Virus record (IMG/VR): IMGVR_UViG_3300008218_000011
Coordinates: 1-62,375 of that record
Strand: one strand, 5' to 3'
From: a virus
DNA length: 62,375 bases
The notes beneath the pieces were generated by a model. It was given only the letters and a program-made list of their open reading frames with translations. It was not told the origin of the DNA and made no database searches. The translations under genes and the position numbers were made by a program. Shown here one piece after another: positions 1 to 6,976 of the stretch (within the stretch, counting starts at the first letter, position 1; the number at the start of each line of letters is the position of its first letter).

Positions 1-74
1 TAGGTTGGGTCATAGGTCTTGGACGCCAACTTGAGTTCGTAGAGGGAAGGTTCCATTACTGGTTCTGCAATCAT
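1..74 (-). CDS. N-terminal fragment of an unidentified protein, cut by the window edge
   Basis: An ATG 1 nt beyond the preceding gene's stop codon opens a frame (MIAEPVMEPSLYELKL...) that stays open to the window edge. Tight spacing to the upstream gene suggests one operon. Too short to identify. Confidence 0.5.
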   Translation of the reverse strand, partial: MIAEPVMEPSLYELKLASKTYDPT

Positions 75-75
75 G

Positions 76-657
76 TTATGCCTTTATGGTTGATTTTGAG
101 TATTGTTTCCAAACCTGAAGGTCAAGGTCTGCCACGGACATCTTCATCGCCTTGGCAATCTCGGCAAACTGGTCTGCAAAGAAATTGTAATCCGTTTCGT
201 CTTGTGGCGTAGCCTTGGGAACATCTTTAACTCCTTGAGCTTTCAAGAATTTAAGAACATGAGTGTCCAACACAGGGACATTGTAATCCTTTCTTGAGTG
301 AGTCAGGAAAAAGTTTGCCGTCTTAAACTTTATGCCACGAATCTTGCATAGGTCATGCAACGAGCATTTCTTGAGGTCAAGCCCAAGATAGACTATATCC
401 CGAAAAGAGTTAACAAGACGACCATACTGCCCCATCTTGACGTTTTCGAGAGACCCACGCAAACCCGAACTCAATAGACTAGAGATATAATCGAACGGAG
501 AATGCCATTGATAAAAACGAGCATCATACCATTGCTCCAGCTTGCGAGCTTGAATGTCGGAGGTCTTACCTGCAACGACCACGCAGAACAATAGGAAAAA
601 TTCCAGTTCGTCAGTCGTGCGTTTGTAATCGGTGATTTCTTGAGGATTAATTTTCAT
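76..657 (-). CDS. HhH-GPD-type DNA glycosylase-like protein
   Basis: 193 aa. Residues about 102-120 read LCKIRGIKFKTANFFLTH, a helix-hairpin-helix with a lysine at the usual position. It is followed by VLDTHVLKFL, with the aspartate about 20 residues downstream that HhH-GPD glycosylase/lyases use for catalysis. The family excises damaged bases. Similar in outline to the protein at 14676-15431, so the phage carries two. An N16-spaced promoter (664-691) and AAGGT before ATG support this start. Substrate unknown; sequence is divergent. Confidence 0.6.
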   Translation of the reverse strand: MKINPQEITDYKRTTDELEFFLLFCVVVAGKTSDIQARKLEQWYDARFYQWHSPFDYISSLLSSGLRGSLENVKMGQYGRLVNSFRDIVYLGLDLKKCSLHDLCKIRGIKFKTANFFLTHSRKDYNVPVLDTHVLKFLKAQGVKDVPKATPQDETDYNFFADQFAEIAKAMKMSVADLDLQVWKQYSKSTIKA

Positions 658-663
658 ACCTTA

Positions 664-691
664 ATTATGCAGGTTTTTGCGTTTAAGTCAA
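664..691 (-). promoter_or_regulatory. sigma70-like promoter, 16-bp spacer
   Basis: Minus strand reads TTGACT, 16 nt, CATAAT, just upstream of the glycosylase ATG. One of a set with the same spacing (2014, 4287, 5402). Confidence 0.7.
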
Positions 692-727
692 CCCTAAACT
701 TTCGCCCTGAGCCCAGTGTTTATGCGG

Positions 728-785
728 TCTGCCGCTGGGCGGGCGGGGCCGCGGCCCGCCAGGCCGCTCATAGAGCGGGCTGGGA
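728..785. repeat. GC-rich palindromic intergenic element, copy 1
   Basis: An abrupt, nearly pure G+C block in an AT-rich genome. It contains the self-complementary run GGCGGGGCCGCGGCCCGCC and then ATAGAGCGGGCTGG, the part shared with copies at 2128-2167 and 4349-4381. No gene lies in the gap. Confidence 0.6.
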
Positions 786-806
786 GCCGAGGGCATTCTC
801 CGCTAA

Positions 807-1046
807 TTAAAGCGAAGAACGAGCGAAAACCGCATTGCCACAAGCGACACGCAGAACACGGTCACGAACGACACGCCTGTTGGGGCGACCGTTATTCGTA
901 TCGGTAAAGTAAACGTAACCAGAAGTTACGCTACTCACCTTTGCCGAATGAGCGATGCGATTTAGTCCACGTGAAACGAGAACCGAAACGAAACGTCCTT
1001 GTGAGGACTTGACAACTTGGTCAATAGTACGAGCAGTGTTTTTCAT
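807..1046 (-). CDS. small basic protein, unknown
   Basis: 79 aa, Arg/Ser/Val-rich (QVVKSSQGRFVSVLVSRGLN...), ending FARSSL. It looks like a small phage nucleic-acid-binding or SH3-like beta protein but no family is recognised. Lies downstream of the DUF932-type gene, probably in the same transcript. Confidence 0.5.
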   Translation of the reverse strand: MKNTARTIDQVVKSSQGRFVSVLVSRGLNRIAHSAKVSSVTSGYVYFTDTNNGRPNRRVVRDRVLRVACGNAVFARSSL

Positions 1047-1094
1047 ATCTTTTAATATAGTAGGTTAATCTTGAAGGATGGGCAACTGGGAGGA

Positions 1095-1850
1095 TTAAGC
1101 CTCCGCAGTTGCATCGAATAATGAGTGGAGCGAAGTCGAGCGAGCAGGAAGCAATCCCAAGTTACCCTTCCAGACCTCGCTGAACGAATTGTACAGAGAG
1201 TACAAGTTGCGGTCAGCAAACTCGTTGTGGTTGGGTTTGTTCCATTGCTCAACAATGTCAGCAATTTGGGTCTTGGAGCAAGCACCAGATTGATACGCAC
1301 GGATGATGAGGTCATTAGCCTCCTTGTTGGAACCAAGATCGTACTCCTTGTAGGAGTCAATACGCTTTTCCTGACCAACCCAAGATTCACGCAACCTGCC
1401 AATGGCATTAGCAATCTTCATAAAGATGTTGCCAGCTACATTGATGTTGTCGATGTTCTTGGTATGCCTCCGAGCAATAACGATCTCATTGCTGAAAATG
1501 AGATTGGAGCAAACGAAAGGAGCATCGCCAGCCATAATGCCAGCAGGAAAGCACTTATCGTGACCATTCCGCAGACCAACGACAGTTGCCCTGTCTGCAT
1601 TTTCGGGAGCGTTGCGATCTTGGACTTGCATAAGACCAAAATAGCGTTGCCCAAAACGAGCGAGGTTGTGATTTTCGTCCACAACATCGAAACCATTCTC
1701 GTCAAGATGCTTGCGAGTCTGGTCGATGAGGAAACCATGACCGATAGGAGTCCACGTGTCGGTCTTTTGAGGAGTCTCGACTGCGAGGACATCTTCAATG
1801 GTTGCTTTGGTGCGGTCTGAACCGCAGATTGATAGGTTGAGTTGTTTCAT
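1095..1850 (-). CDS. DUF932-type phage/plasmid protein
   Basis: 251 aa. The central stretch VVGLRNGHDKCFPAGIMAGD then FVCSNLIFSNEI is the hallmark of the DUF932 family found in phages and plasmids. Biochemical function of the family is not established. The C-terminal part (SKTQIADIVEQW...) is helical. Transcribed from a promoter at 1879-1906. Confidence 0.75.
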   Translation of the reverse strand: MKQLNLSICGSDRTKATIEDVLAVETPQKTDTWTPIGHGFLIDQTRKHLDENGFDVVDENHNLARFGQRYFGLMQVQDRNAPENADRATVVGLRNGHDKCFPAGIMAGDAPFVCSNLIFSNEIVIARRHTKNIDNINVAGNIFMKIANAIGRLRESWVGQEKRIDSYKEYDLGSNKEANDLIIRAYQSGACSKTQIADIVEQWNKPNHNEFADRNLYSLYNSFSEVWKGNLGLLPARSTSLHSLFDATAEA

Positions 1851-1878
1851 AGTTTTTTTAGCTTAATTGTTACCTTTA

Positions 1879-1906
1879 ATTAAATAGATTTTTTAGGAAA
1901 TGTCAA
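1879..1906 (-). promoter_or_regulatory. sigma70-like promoter for the DUF932-type gene
   Basis: TTGACA, 16 nt, TTTAAT on the minus strand. The -35 box overlaps the last codons of the 37-aa gene upstream. Confidence 0.6.
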
Positions 1907-2006
1907 CCCTTTTCTTGTGCTTTTGCTTGCGAGGGAGAACTTTGTTCACACGCTTGAAGGGGCGAGCTTTACTAAAGATTCCTGTCTTTCTTACCTTAAT
2001 TATCAT
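1893..2006 (-). CDS. 37-aa very basic peptide, unknown
   Basis: ATG, 37 codons, TAA. The product is Lys/Arg-rich (KTGIFSKARPFKRVN then PRKQKHKKRVDIS). Support: a promoter at 2014-2041, an AAAGG ribosome site directly before ATG, and its 3' end sharing sequence with the next promoter. Possibly nucleic-acid binding; no family recognised. Confidence 0.55.
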   Translation of the reverse strand: MIIKVRKTGIFSKARPFKRVNKVLPRKQKHKKRVDIS

Positions 2007-2013
2007 ACCTTTA

Positions 2014-2041
2014 AGTATGACATCTTTTACGATTAAGTCAA
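2014..2041 (-). promoter_or_regulatory. sigma70-like promoter, 16-bp spacer
   Basis: TTGACT, 16 nt, CATACT, with TG one base upstream of the -10 (extended -10). Then TAAAGG and the ATG of the 37-aa gene. Confidence 0.65.
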
Positions 2042-2127
2042 GGGCAATCGCACAAAAAACAAAAAAACTTTTTCAGCTATGGGTTCAATAAGGCGGTCTA
2101 ATAAAGTCACTATCCATGCGGATTGGC

Positions 2128-2167
2128 ACGGCGCGGGCGGGGCGGCCAGCCGCCAGCCCGCTCTATC
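2128..2167. repeat. GC-rich palindromic intergenic element, copy 2
   Basis: The minus strand folds as nested hairpins: GCGGGC pairs with GCCCGC outside and GGCGGC with GCCGCC inside. Preceded by ATAGAGCGGGCTGG, as in copies 1 and 3. Lies right after the stop of the 50-aa gene. Confidence 0.6.
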
Positions 2168-2174
2168 ACTCACT

Positions 2175-2327
2175 TCACCCAGTGCACTGAACCATGAGCT
2201 TAATACAAGTATGGCTATCCTCAACGACAAACTTCACTGAGTAAGCCTGAAAGTAAGCTAGGAGTTGGGCAAAAGCACTCATCTCATCGTCATTGTGTTT
2301 CTCAAAGTATAGTTCACTGTATTTCAT
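2175..2327 (-). CDS. 50-aa protein, unknown
   Basis: Starts MKYSELYFEKHNDDEMS and ends KLMVQCTG. The ATG overlaps the stop of the 96-aa gene (ATGA), so translation is probably coupled. Aromatic-rich; no family recognised. Confidence 0.5.
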   Translation of the reverse strand: MKYSELYFEKHNDDEMSAFAQLLAYFQAYSVKFVVEDSHTCIKLMVQCTG

Positions 2328-2614
2328 GGTCGTACTGTTCCTCCTGGTGGAGGTGGGATGGGTTGATTGTCATACAGCTCATCGTATCTGTAACCTGCTT
2401 CGTGCAGTAACTCAATAAACTGTTCCCTATGTTCTAGCCTATCGAATCGGATGAATTTTGTTATGCGATAATCCACCTTGTAGGTAATGTCATAATAATG
2501 GGTTGCCCTGCCGTTGCCACAGCAAGCCTGCTGTTTAGGGTGCCACTTTTCACGATGGAAGCCCTCCTCGATAATATAACCCTTTACGGCCAAAGTTGAT
2601 TGAGATGTCATCAT
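2324..2614 (-). CDS. 96-aa protein, unknown
   Basis: MMTSQSTLAVKGYIIEEGFH... with CC and a Pro-rich tail (PIPPPPGG). ATGA overlaps on both sides place it in the small-gene operon 2175-4279. No recognisable domain. Confidence 0.55.
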   Translation of the reverse strand: MMTSQSTLAVKGYIIEEGFHREKWHPKQQACCGNGRATHYYDITYKVDYRITKFIRFDRLEHREQFIELLHEAGYRYDELYDNQPIPPPPGGTVRP

Positions 2615-2835
2615 AATACTTTTTTGAGTTGATAGATTGTATAGTGGTCATGTTCAAGGGACGAGGCGTATTCGACTGCCCCATCAATAGAACGAAAACC
2701 AATAGCCTCTTGCACTTGATTGTCGTCTACTAAAAGATAACCTTTGTCGTGAGGTTCTGTCGGCTCAAGCATTCTTTCTTGATGGAATTGAGACTTCAGT
2801 TCCATGTATTCATGTTCGCAACTATCGTAATTCAT
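2611..2835 (-). CDS. 74-aa protein with a short alpha/beta domain
   Basis: KGYLLVDDNQVQEAIGFRS, then a helix (IDGAVEYASSL), then YTIYQLKKVL. This strand-helix-strand pattern ending in IY-x-LK resembles the C-terminal domain of the phage lipoproteins at 6151, 19625 and 28321, without a signal peptide. Function unknown. Confidence 0.5.
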   Translation of the reverse strand: MNYDSCEHEYMELKSQFHQERMLEPTEPHDKGYLLVDDNQVQEAIGFRSIDGAVEYASSLEHDHYTIYQLKKVL

Positions 2836-3010
2836 TAGTGTATTGGTTGAATCTTTCTCCTACGAGTTGACAAAGCTCTGATTTGTACCGAAAGCCCATA
2901 GTTTTCCACGACTGTGTAACTCGTATTGATTCAATATAGGTTAGTATGTCCTCTTGGATTTGCTCTCGCAAGTCTGCCAAGGTTTTCATGTGTGTTTTTT
3001 CTAATTTCAT
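2822..3010 (-). CDS. 62-aa helical protein, unknown
   Basis: MKLEKTHMKTLADLREQIQE..., mostly charged helix. A possible later start is MKTLADLREQ. Overlaps both neighbours. Confidence 0.45.
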   Translation of the reverse strand: MKLEKTHMKTLADLREQIQEDILTYIESIRVTQSWKTMGFRYKSELCQLVGERFNQYTNELR

Positions 3011-3276
3011 TATATATATAGGTCAGGTGTGTCTGGAATGTGGGAAACGTCCTTGAGGTCGGCATCTAGGAAAGCAGAACCATAACTTACTTCGCCATCA
3101 CTACCAACGAGGTCAGGGTACGCTTCAATCGCTTCGGCTTCGGAATTGAAAGAATCCAAAAAGGAAATCTTTGTCATCCCAGCGCATACGGAATATGAAG
3201 GATAACCATCGGCTTTGTAAGCCTTGACGTTGAAGCCGTAGTCGTCTTGGTGCAGTTGTAGGTAATCGTAGTCCAT
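3010..3276 (-). CDS. 88-aa protein, unknown
   Basis: Start taken at MDYDYLQLHQDDYGFNVK, 7 nt after the upstream stop; a longer frame to 3372 would overlap that gene heavily. The central helix SEAEAIEAYPDLVG is followed by an acidic end. No family recognised. Confidence 0.5.
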   Translation of the reverse strand: MDYDYLQLHQDDYGFNVKAYKADGYPSYSVCAGMTKISFLDSFNSEAEAIEAYPDLVGSDGEVSYGSAFLDADLKDVSHIPDTPDLYI

Positions 3277-3283
3277 TTTTTGG

Positions 3284-3544
3284 TTAGTTAAGGTTACGTT
3301 CGTTAAAGTATGCTTCAGTTCTTTTCCATGAATTTTCGTATGCTTGGTCGTCATCACCGAAACCTGCCTCATATACTTTTTGCATATACTCGTAATACTC
3401 TCGCTCGGATTCTTCGTAATCTCTCATGTCTTGAATCTCGTTTGCGTAGCGTTCACGCACATCATCGTACTGCGCCCCAAACTCATGGTCGAGGTGTTCT
3501 TGTAGCTGGGGATTACAAACCAGAGTCATCGAAAACTTCTCCAT
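3284..3544 (-). CDS. acidic, tyrosine-rich protein, unknown
   Basis: 86 aa, or 81 aa from the internal MTLVCNPQLQ at 3529. Highly charged helix with repeated Asp/Glu/Tyr (YEESEREYYEY, written from nearby residues DYEESEREYYEYM). Overlaps the upstream gene's end. Unknown function. Confidence 0.5.
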   Translation of the reverse strand: MEKFSMTLVCNPQLQEHLDHEFGAQYDDVRERYANEIQDMRDYEESEREYYEYMQKVYEAGFGDDDQAYENSWKRTEAYFNERNLN

Positions 3545-3836
3545 ATACGAGTTCCATCATTCTATCGTGACCGACATGGGACTTTCCTCCCACGTTCCAT
3601 TCGGTAACCTCCTCAATAGGCTTGCCGTGTACCTTGTAATCATAAACGGTTGCCACCACGCCATCTTCAAACTGCACCACCCAGTTGGCTCTGGTTTTAT
3701 AAGGATCGAACTGTACGGTGGGTTCGCCAAAGAGGTCTACCAAGTTCTGGTAACTGCTGATAACGTAACCCTGCAAGAAGGTGTCCGTGATCAGGGACGC
3801 ATCATTTACAACGGTATAATCTTTTAACATTTTCAT
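3513..3836 (-). CDS. 107-aa conserved-type phage protein, unknown
   Basis: MKMLKDYTVVNDASLITDTF... The middle GEPTVQFDPYKTRANWVVQF then GVVATVYDYK resembles proteins common in phage early regions. Function not established. ATGA overlap with the upstream 148-aa gene. Confidence 0.55.
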   Translation of the reverse strand: MKMLKDYTVVNDASLITDTFLQGYVISSYQNLVDLFGEPTVQFDPYKTRANWVVQFEDGVVATVYDYKVHGKPIEEVTEWNVGGKSHVGHDRMMELVYGEVFDDSGL

Positions 3837-4279
3837 TCTTCTATCATATAGGCAAACACGCCATTGTCAATGCTTAAAGAGGCGAAAGATGCCTTTTTTA
3901 CAGGCGTTAGATCTTGCGTTTTTACGAGCGACCACGAGTATTCTGGGATGCGTACAAAAGTCTTGTACTTGTAGGGATTGTAAACAACCTGTGCCGAGTT
4001 AGGGAAAAATGCTGCCGCTGGTGATCTCGGAACATTAATATCTTTGTGTGACTCACGAAACCCCATAAGGTAACCTGAAATGCCAGCATGAACATTCTTA
4101 CGCTTTTCTTTTAAAACTTTCTTGCGTCCAGTTTGACCCACTAAGAAACGAACGTCTTTCAACGAAACTTCTTTAGTATGTTGAACAATCAGGCCGTTCT
4201 GTCGCACAGACCAGCAGTTTTTATGCAGGTTGCGATAAACGTATACTCTGCGATCCCAATCTATTTCCCTATCTTTCAT
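3833..4279 (-). CDS. 148-aa conserved protein, unknown function
   Basis: The N-terminal half VYVYRNLHKNCWSVRQNG then RFLVGQTGRKKVLKEKRKNV matches a pattern I associate with small conserved proteins of phages and bacteria (NLH-K-CWSVRQ and R-KNVHA). No activity known. Own promoter (4287-4314) and AAAGG before the ATG; first gene of the 2175-4279 operon. Confidence 0.6.
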   Translation of the reverse strand: MKDREIDWDRRVYVYRNLHKNCWSVRQNGLIVQHTKEVSLKDVRFLVGQTGRKKVLKEKRKNVHAGISGYLMGFRESHKDINVPRSPAAAFFPNSAQVVYNPYKYKTFVRIPEYSWSLVKTQDLTPVKKASFASLSIDNGVFAYMIEE

Positions 4280-4286
4280 GCCTTTA

Positions 4287-4314
4287 ATTATGACATTTTT
4301 TTTGATTAAGTCAA
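4287..4314 (-). promoter_or_regulatory. sigma70-like promoter, 16-bp spacer
   Basis: TTGACT, 16 nt, CATAAT with an upstream TG (TGTCATAAT), then TTAAAGGTATG. Confidence 0.7.
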
Positions 4315-4348
4315 GTCCAAAAATGAATAAAGTTATCTCCCCATTTGG

Positions 4349-4381
4349 CTCTATAAGCGGGCTGGCGGCGGGCGGGGGGGC
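4349..4381. repeat. GC-rich intergenic element, copy 3
   Basis: Plus strand CTATAAGCGGGCTGGCGGCG and then a run of G. Shares ATA-R-AGCGGGCTGG with copies 1 and 2, in one of the few non-coding gaps of this region. Confidence 0.55.
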
Positions 4382-4405
4382 AAAATTTTCTATGCGATTA
4401 ACTTT

Positions 4406-4585
4406 TCACATATCATAGATAATTTCCAGATCGTCCGTCCTCCCTACCCACATGGGGTTAGGCAATTTTACCCACATCCTCACAACAACTTTTTTGGGAA
4501 CATAGAAAAAACTAGAAGCAAGGTCGCCTCCAAGGGTTTCTAGTACATCAGCATATATTTGACTATATTTGATTTGTTTTCTCAT
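4406..4585 (-). CDS. 59-aa protein, unknown
   Basis: Start at MRKQIKYSQIYADVLE chosen by comparison with the upstream neighbour, which begins MKNQIKYSEIRDW. The two share an N-terminus at protein and DNA level, suggesting tandem duplication of the gene start. Rest of protein hydrophobic/beta. Confidence 0.5.
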   Translation of the reverse strand: MRKQIKYSQIYADVLETLGGDLASSFFYVPKKVVVRMWVKLPNPMWVGRTDDLEIIYDM

Positions 4586-4586
4586 A

Positions 4587-4745
4587 TTATTCATCCCATT
4601 CTATATCAAGATAAGTCAGCTCGGAGCGCCACCGCTTCCCTAACTCCACCTGCGCATATAATCTAACAATATCTTCTTTGCTACAATGTTCAAGATAATT
4701 AACTACCCAATCTCTTATTTCACTATATTTGATTTGATTTTTCAT
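4587..4745 (-). CDS. 52-aa protein, unknown
   Basis: MKNQIKYSEIRDWVVNYLEH... ends YLDIEWDE. ATGA overlap with the 48-aa gene upstream. N-terminus paralogous to the 4406-4585 product. Confidence 0.5.
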   Translation of the reverse strand: MKNQIKYSEIRDWVVNYLEHCSKEDIVRLYAQVELGKRWRSELTYLDIEWDE

Positions 4746-4888
4746 TCCAAGTCCTTGAAGTTATTTTCTACTATTTGACAAAGGTCTTTAATTATTGATG
4801 GTGCAAGCTTTAATGCTGAAAGTTCTTGTATTTCTTTTTGGATTTGCTCTTTGCAGGATCGTAAGTGAATATTGTCTGGGGTTCTCAT
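4742..4888 (-). CDS. 48-aa protein, unknown
   Basis: MRTPDNIHLRSCKEQIQKEI..., a charged helical protein. The ATG overlaps the TGA of the SprT-like gene. Probably co-translated. Confidence 0.5.
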   Translation of the reverse strand: MRTPDNIHLRSCKEQIQKEIQELSALKLAPSIIKDLCQIVENNFKDLE

Positions 4889-5394
4889 CTTACTGATATT
4901 AAATCTTCTAGCTTGAGCTTATATTTGTGTGCGGTGTTCTTCTTTACACGCTTAACAAACAATGATCTGCCACAACTACTGCAACTGTAAGCATGGTTGC
5001 TACTTATGCGATGCCGCCCAAACTCTGAACCACAACACGCATCGTTGTACTTATATTTGACGATAGCTTCATCATTGATTCGATCTTCACGACAACCAAC
5101 GAACCTGCACCATTTACGCCAATTTGCATCGTGCCATGAGTCGCCTCGTTCTTCGGTATCTAGTGCGTGAGCAATCTCATGTAGGATTGTATTCCTTACG
5201 TTTTTTTCGGGATTTGCCACAACGTAATGCTTGGAAAGCATAATCTTACGATGACCTAGGGCAGTATAACATTCACCGCAATTTGCTCGCTTATTGTTAA
5301 AGCCGCCCCATTTCCATTTTTCCTCGCCTTGTCCGAGAATATCAAATTTCTCCATCAGGCGAACGCATAATCTTTGAGCCGTAATCAATTTCAT
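4885..5394 (-). CDS. SprT-like zinc metalloprotease
   Basis: 169 aa from MKLITAQRLCVR. Carries the zinc-protease motif HEIAHALD followed by H and W residues (SWHDANWRKWC), typical of SprT/Spartan-type domains, and a C-terminal Cys cluster (CSSCGRSLF) like the SprT zinc ribbon. The family cleaves proteins, in eukaryotes DNA-protein crosslinks. Here it may act on host proteins or stalled complexes (inference). Start fixed by promoter 5402-5429 and AGGTATG. Confidence 0.8.
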   Translation of the reverse strand: MKLITAQRLCVRLMEKFDILGQGEEKWKWGGFNNKRANCGECYTALGHRKIMLSKHYVVANPEKNVRNTILHEIAHALDTEERGDSWHDANWRKWCRFVGCREDRINDEAIVKYKYNDACCGSEFGRHRISSNHAYSCSSCGRSLFVKRVKKNTAHKYKLKLEDLISVR

Positions 5395-5401
5395 ACCTAT
5401 C

Positions 5402-5429
5402 ATTATGACAGGTCTGTGGAGAATGTCAA
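5402..5429 (-). promoter_or_regulatory. sigma70-like promoter for the SprT-like gene
   Basis: TTGACA, 16 nt, CATAAT with extended -10 TG (CTGTCATAAT). Confidence 0.75.
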
Positions 5430-5659
5430 GCCCCAGTTTCAACAATACGAGGCAATTCCTCTATCTCAATATGAAGATGCTCCCTCTCTCTTGTTCCCCA
5501 ATGTCGTTCCGTGAAGAAAATATCTTCCGCAGTTGAATAACATTTTTTAGTCAATAAGACTGTATCAACTGGAAACTGATTGAGACCCTTGATTCCCTTG
5601 GGTATGGGAGACCCGCAAGAACGAGGGGTTTCCCATAAGGTAGCTTTCCATTTTTTCAC
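5426..5659 (-). CDS. 77-aa protein, unknown
   Basis: MKKWKATLWETPRSCGSPIP... ends VETGA. Its 3' end overlaps the -35 of the next promoter. A weak promoter-like TTGAAA, 17 nt, TAGTAT lies just upstream. The 118 bp from 5660 to 5777 hold nothing else that I can see. Confidence 0.45.
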   Translation of the reverse strand: MKKWKATLWETPRSCGSPIPKGIKGLNQFPVDTVLLTKKCYSTAEDIFFTERHWGTREREHLHIEIEELPRIVETGA

Positions 5660-5777
5660 TCTATATACTATTATTTGGCATAGATTATTTCAACCTAGCA
5701 TCTTATTTAGTCGTAAGATAATAAGCATACAGGCAAACCAACACTACATATATTATTACTTCATTCATTGTTATAAA

Positions 5778-5840
5778 TTATAAAACCGCCCCAGCGATTG
5801 CTGAAGCGGTTAAGAAAATTGGCGAGGGGAAGGTCTTCAT
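5778..5840 (-). CDS. possible 20-aa hydrophobic peptide at the end of the putative RNA
   Basis: TTGGAGG, 5 nt, ATG opens MKTFPSPIFLTASAIAGAVL and stops inside the terminator tail. The ribosome site is strong, but the frame overlaps the terminator hairpin and could be chance. If real it is a membrane-active or leader peptide. Confidence 0.3.
   Translation of the reverse strand: MKTFPSPIFLTASAIAGAVL
5786..5812 (-). terminator. Rho-independent terminator of the putative RNA
   Basis: Minus strand CCGCTTCAGC, AATC, GCTGGGGCGG (10 bp including G-U pairs) followed by TTTTAT. Confidence 0.7.
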
Positions 5841-6054
5841 TATTACCTCCAACTTTTCGGGATAAACTAATGTCTAGTTACCTACTTCGAGCCGCCCCTA
5901 ACACTTATCCCTCAAGCGATTGCCCTCTGGGGGATAGGTAGCGCACATTACGACGAGTATCAAACCGTTATTCTGTCACCCTCTTTTTTTACTCGGCCGC
6001 CGCCAAGCAAAAGTGAAAATTAAAAATCTGTCAAAAGAACTTCGGTTATTTACT

Positions 6055-6102
6055 GGACTAGCAATCTGAAATCCTACTTAAAGGATTGGGATGTTGAACT
6101 CC
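6055..6102. repeat. two array-type repeat units, 28 nt apart
   Basis: Plus-strand units GGACTAGCAATCTGAAATCC (6055) and GGATTGGGATGTTGAACTCC (6083). GGTTATTTAC (6044-6053) lies beside them, as beside unit c of the 41.8-kb array. Confidence 0.55.
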
Positions 6103-6135
6103 AGCTAATTAACCTTTCTCAATTATTATAAGTAT

Positions 6136-6164
6136 ATTATACTATAAATTTTATTGTTTGTCAA
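6136..6164 (-). promoter_or_regulatory. strong sigma70-like promoter of the putative RNA
   Basis: TTGACA, 17 nt, TATAAT: perfect consensus boxes and spacing. Confidence 0.8.
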
Positions 6165-6591
6165 GAGTTATTTCGCTTTTATTTGTTTTGTTCCAATAGT
6201 ATAAAGCTTTTCCTGACTTTAATTCATATACTACAAGGTCGCCATGATATTCCATGTAGCGTTCGACATATTTCTTTGCCCACTCCAGATCAGATGTAAC
6301 AGCAAGACGCTCATCTTGTGCATCATTCTTTATCCTTATTTCATATTTGGCATTGGAGGCTTCTGGAAGCCCTCCCATCTTGCGTAGAAGATCGGGCGGA
6401 GGGACGTTTAGTCGATGTATTTCGGTAGTCTGCGCTTGAAGCTGAAGCTCTTTCTGTTGTAGCTCCCTATCCTTGTTCTCAAGATCCTCCGCTAACTTGG
6501 CGTTGGTCTTCTCTAGTTTATCGTCGGCACAACCTACCAAAAAAAATAATACAATTAAGTAGGTGAGAATATTGCTTTTCTTATTTTTCAT
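6151..6591 (-). CDS. phage lipoprotein with coiled coil and shared C-terminal domain
   Basis: 146 aa. Signal peptide with lipobox LVGC, a coiled coil of about 40 residues (KTNAKLAEDLENKDREL...), then a domain KYEIRIKND...LEWAKKYVERY...LVVYELKSGKALYYW. That domain recurs in the lipoproteins at 19625-19879 and 28321-29013. Probably anchored to a host membrane; role unknown. ATG adjoins the upstream gene's stop. Confidence 0.65.
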   Translation of the reverse strand: MKNKKSNILTYLIVLFFLVGCADDKLEKTNAKLAEDLENKDRELQQKELQLQAQTTEIHRLNVPPPDLLRKMGGLPEASNAKYEIRIKNDAQDERLAVTSDLEWAKKYVERYMEYHGDLVVYELKSGKALYYWNKTNKSEITLDKQ

Positions 6592-6821
6592 TCTTCAATG
6601 TTACCAGAACTATCTTGTGAGTCAAGAGCTTTTTGCATTTTTGTTATTGCACAATTTATTTCTTTCAACTCGCTTGGTGTGAAGCTGATTGATTGAAGTT
6701 TATTTCCAAGTTTATTGCTTGAAATTAAGGTGAGGCTTATTGTATTATTTGTTGTTTCTTTTATTTGTATGCCAGAGCGATGGAAGTTATTTATTTTATA
6801 ACTATGTATTATTTCGACCAT
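6588..6821 (-). CDS. 77-aa protein, unknown
   Basis: MVEIIHSYKINNFHRSG..., beta-rich N-terminus and helical end. The ATG is preferred to a TTG two codons earlier. Overlaps the stop of the 55-aa membrane gene. Confidence 0.5.
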   Translation of the reverse strand: MVEIIHSYKINNFHRSGIQIKETTNNTISLTLISSNKLGNKLQSISFTPSELKEINCAITKMQKALDSQDSSGNIEE

Positions 6822-6976
6822 AGCCAATAAACCAGTCCAAGTCCAACATAAAATATACTCATTGCTATTGTTATCCAGAGTAAAAGTCTATCTTCTTTTT
6901 GTAAGAGGTTTCTCTGGTCGTTCATGCTCTTATTTTTCTTTACTACGTATCTATCGTGTTCTGGTGACCATTTCAT
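6809..6976 (-). CDS. 55-aa single-pass membrane protein
   Basis: MKWSPEHDRYVVKKNKSM..., then a membrane segment LLLWITIAMSIFYVGLGLVY. ATGA overlap with the u-spanin candidate upstream suggests coupled translation and a possible role in lysis or the envelope (inference). Confidence 0.55.
   Translation of the reverse strand: MKWSPEHDRYVVKKNKSMNDQRNLLQKEDRLLLWITIAMSIFYVGLGLVYWLWSK

Larger units (their letters stand above)
5783..6129 (-). ncRNA. putative structured RNA of about 345 nt
   Basis: Bounded by a near-consensus promoter (6136-6164) and a terminator (5786-5812), with no frame longer than 20 codons. Local pairings: AATCCT/AGGATT near the 5' end; CTATCCC/GGGATAA enclosed by CTAC/GTAG; GGTAACTA/TAGTTTATCC. 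The 5' part holds two 20-nt units (6055-6074 and 6083-6102) related to the array at 41807-41988. It does not match RNase P, 6S, tmRNA, GOLLD or ROOL signatures that I know. Confidence 0.5.

Noticed and set aside
716-907. Rightward ORF over the GC-rich block
   Set aside because: Composition reflects the GC-rich repeat; no ribosome site or family.
1125-1820. Long rightward ORF
   Set aside because: Antisense shadow of the DUF932-type gene, whose minus-strand protein has recognisable family motifs.
5783-6129. RNase P RNA or second tmRNA
   Set aside because: Key conserved RNase P helices and tRNA-like ends are absent.
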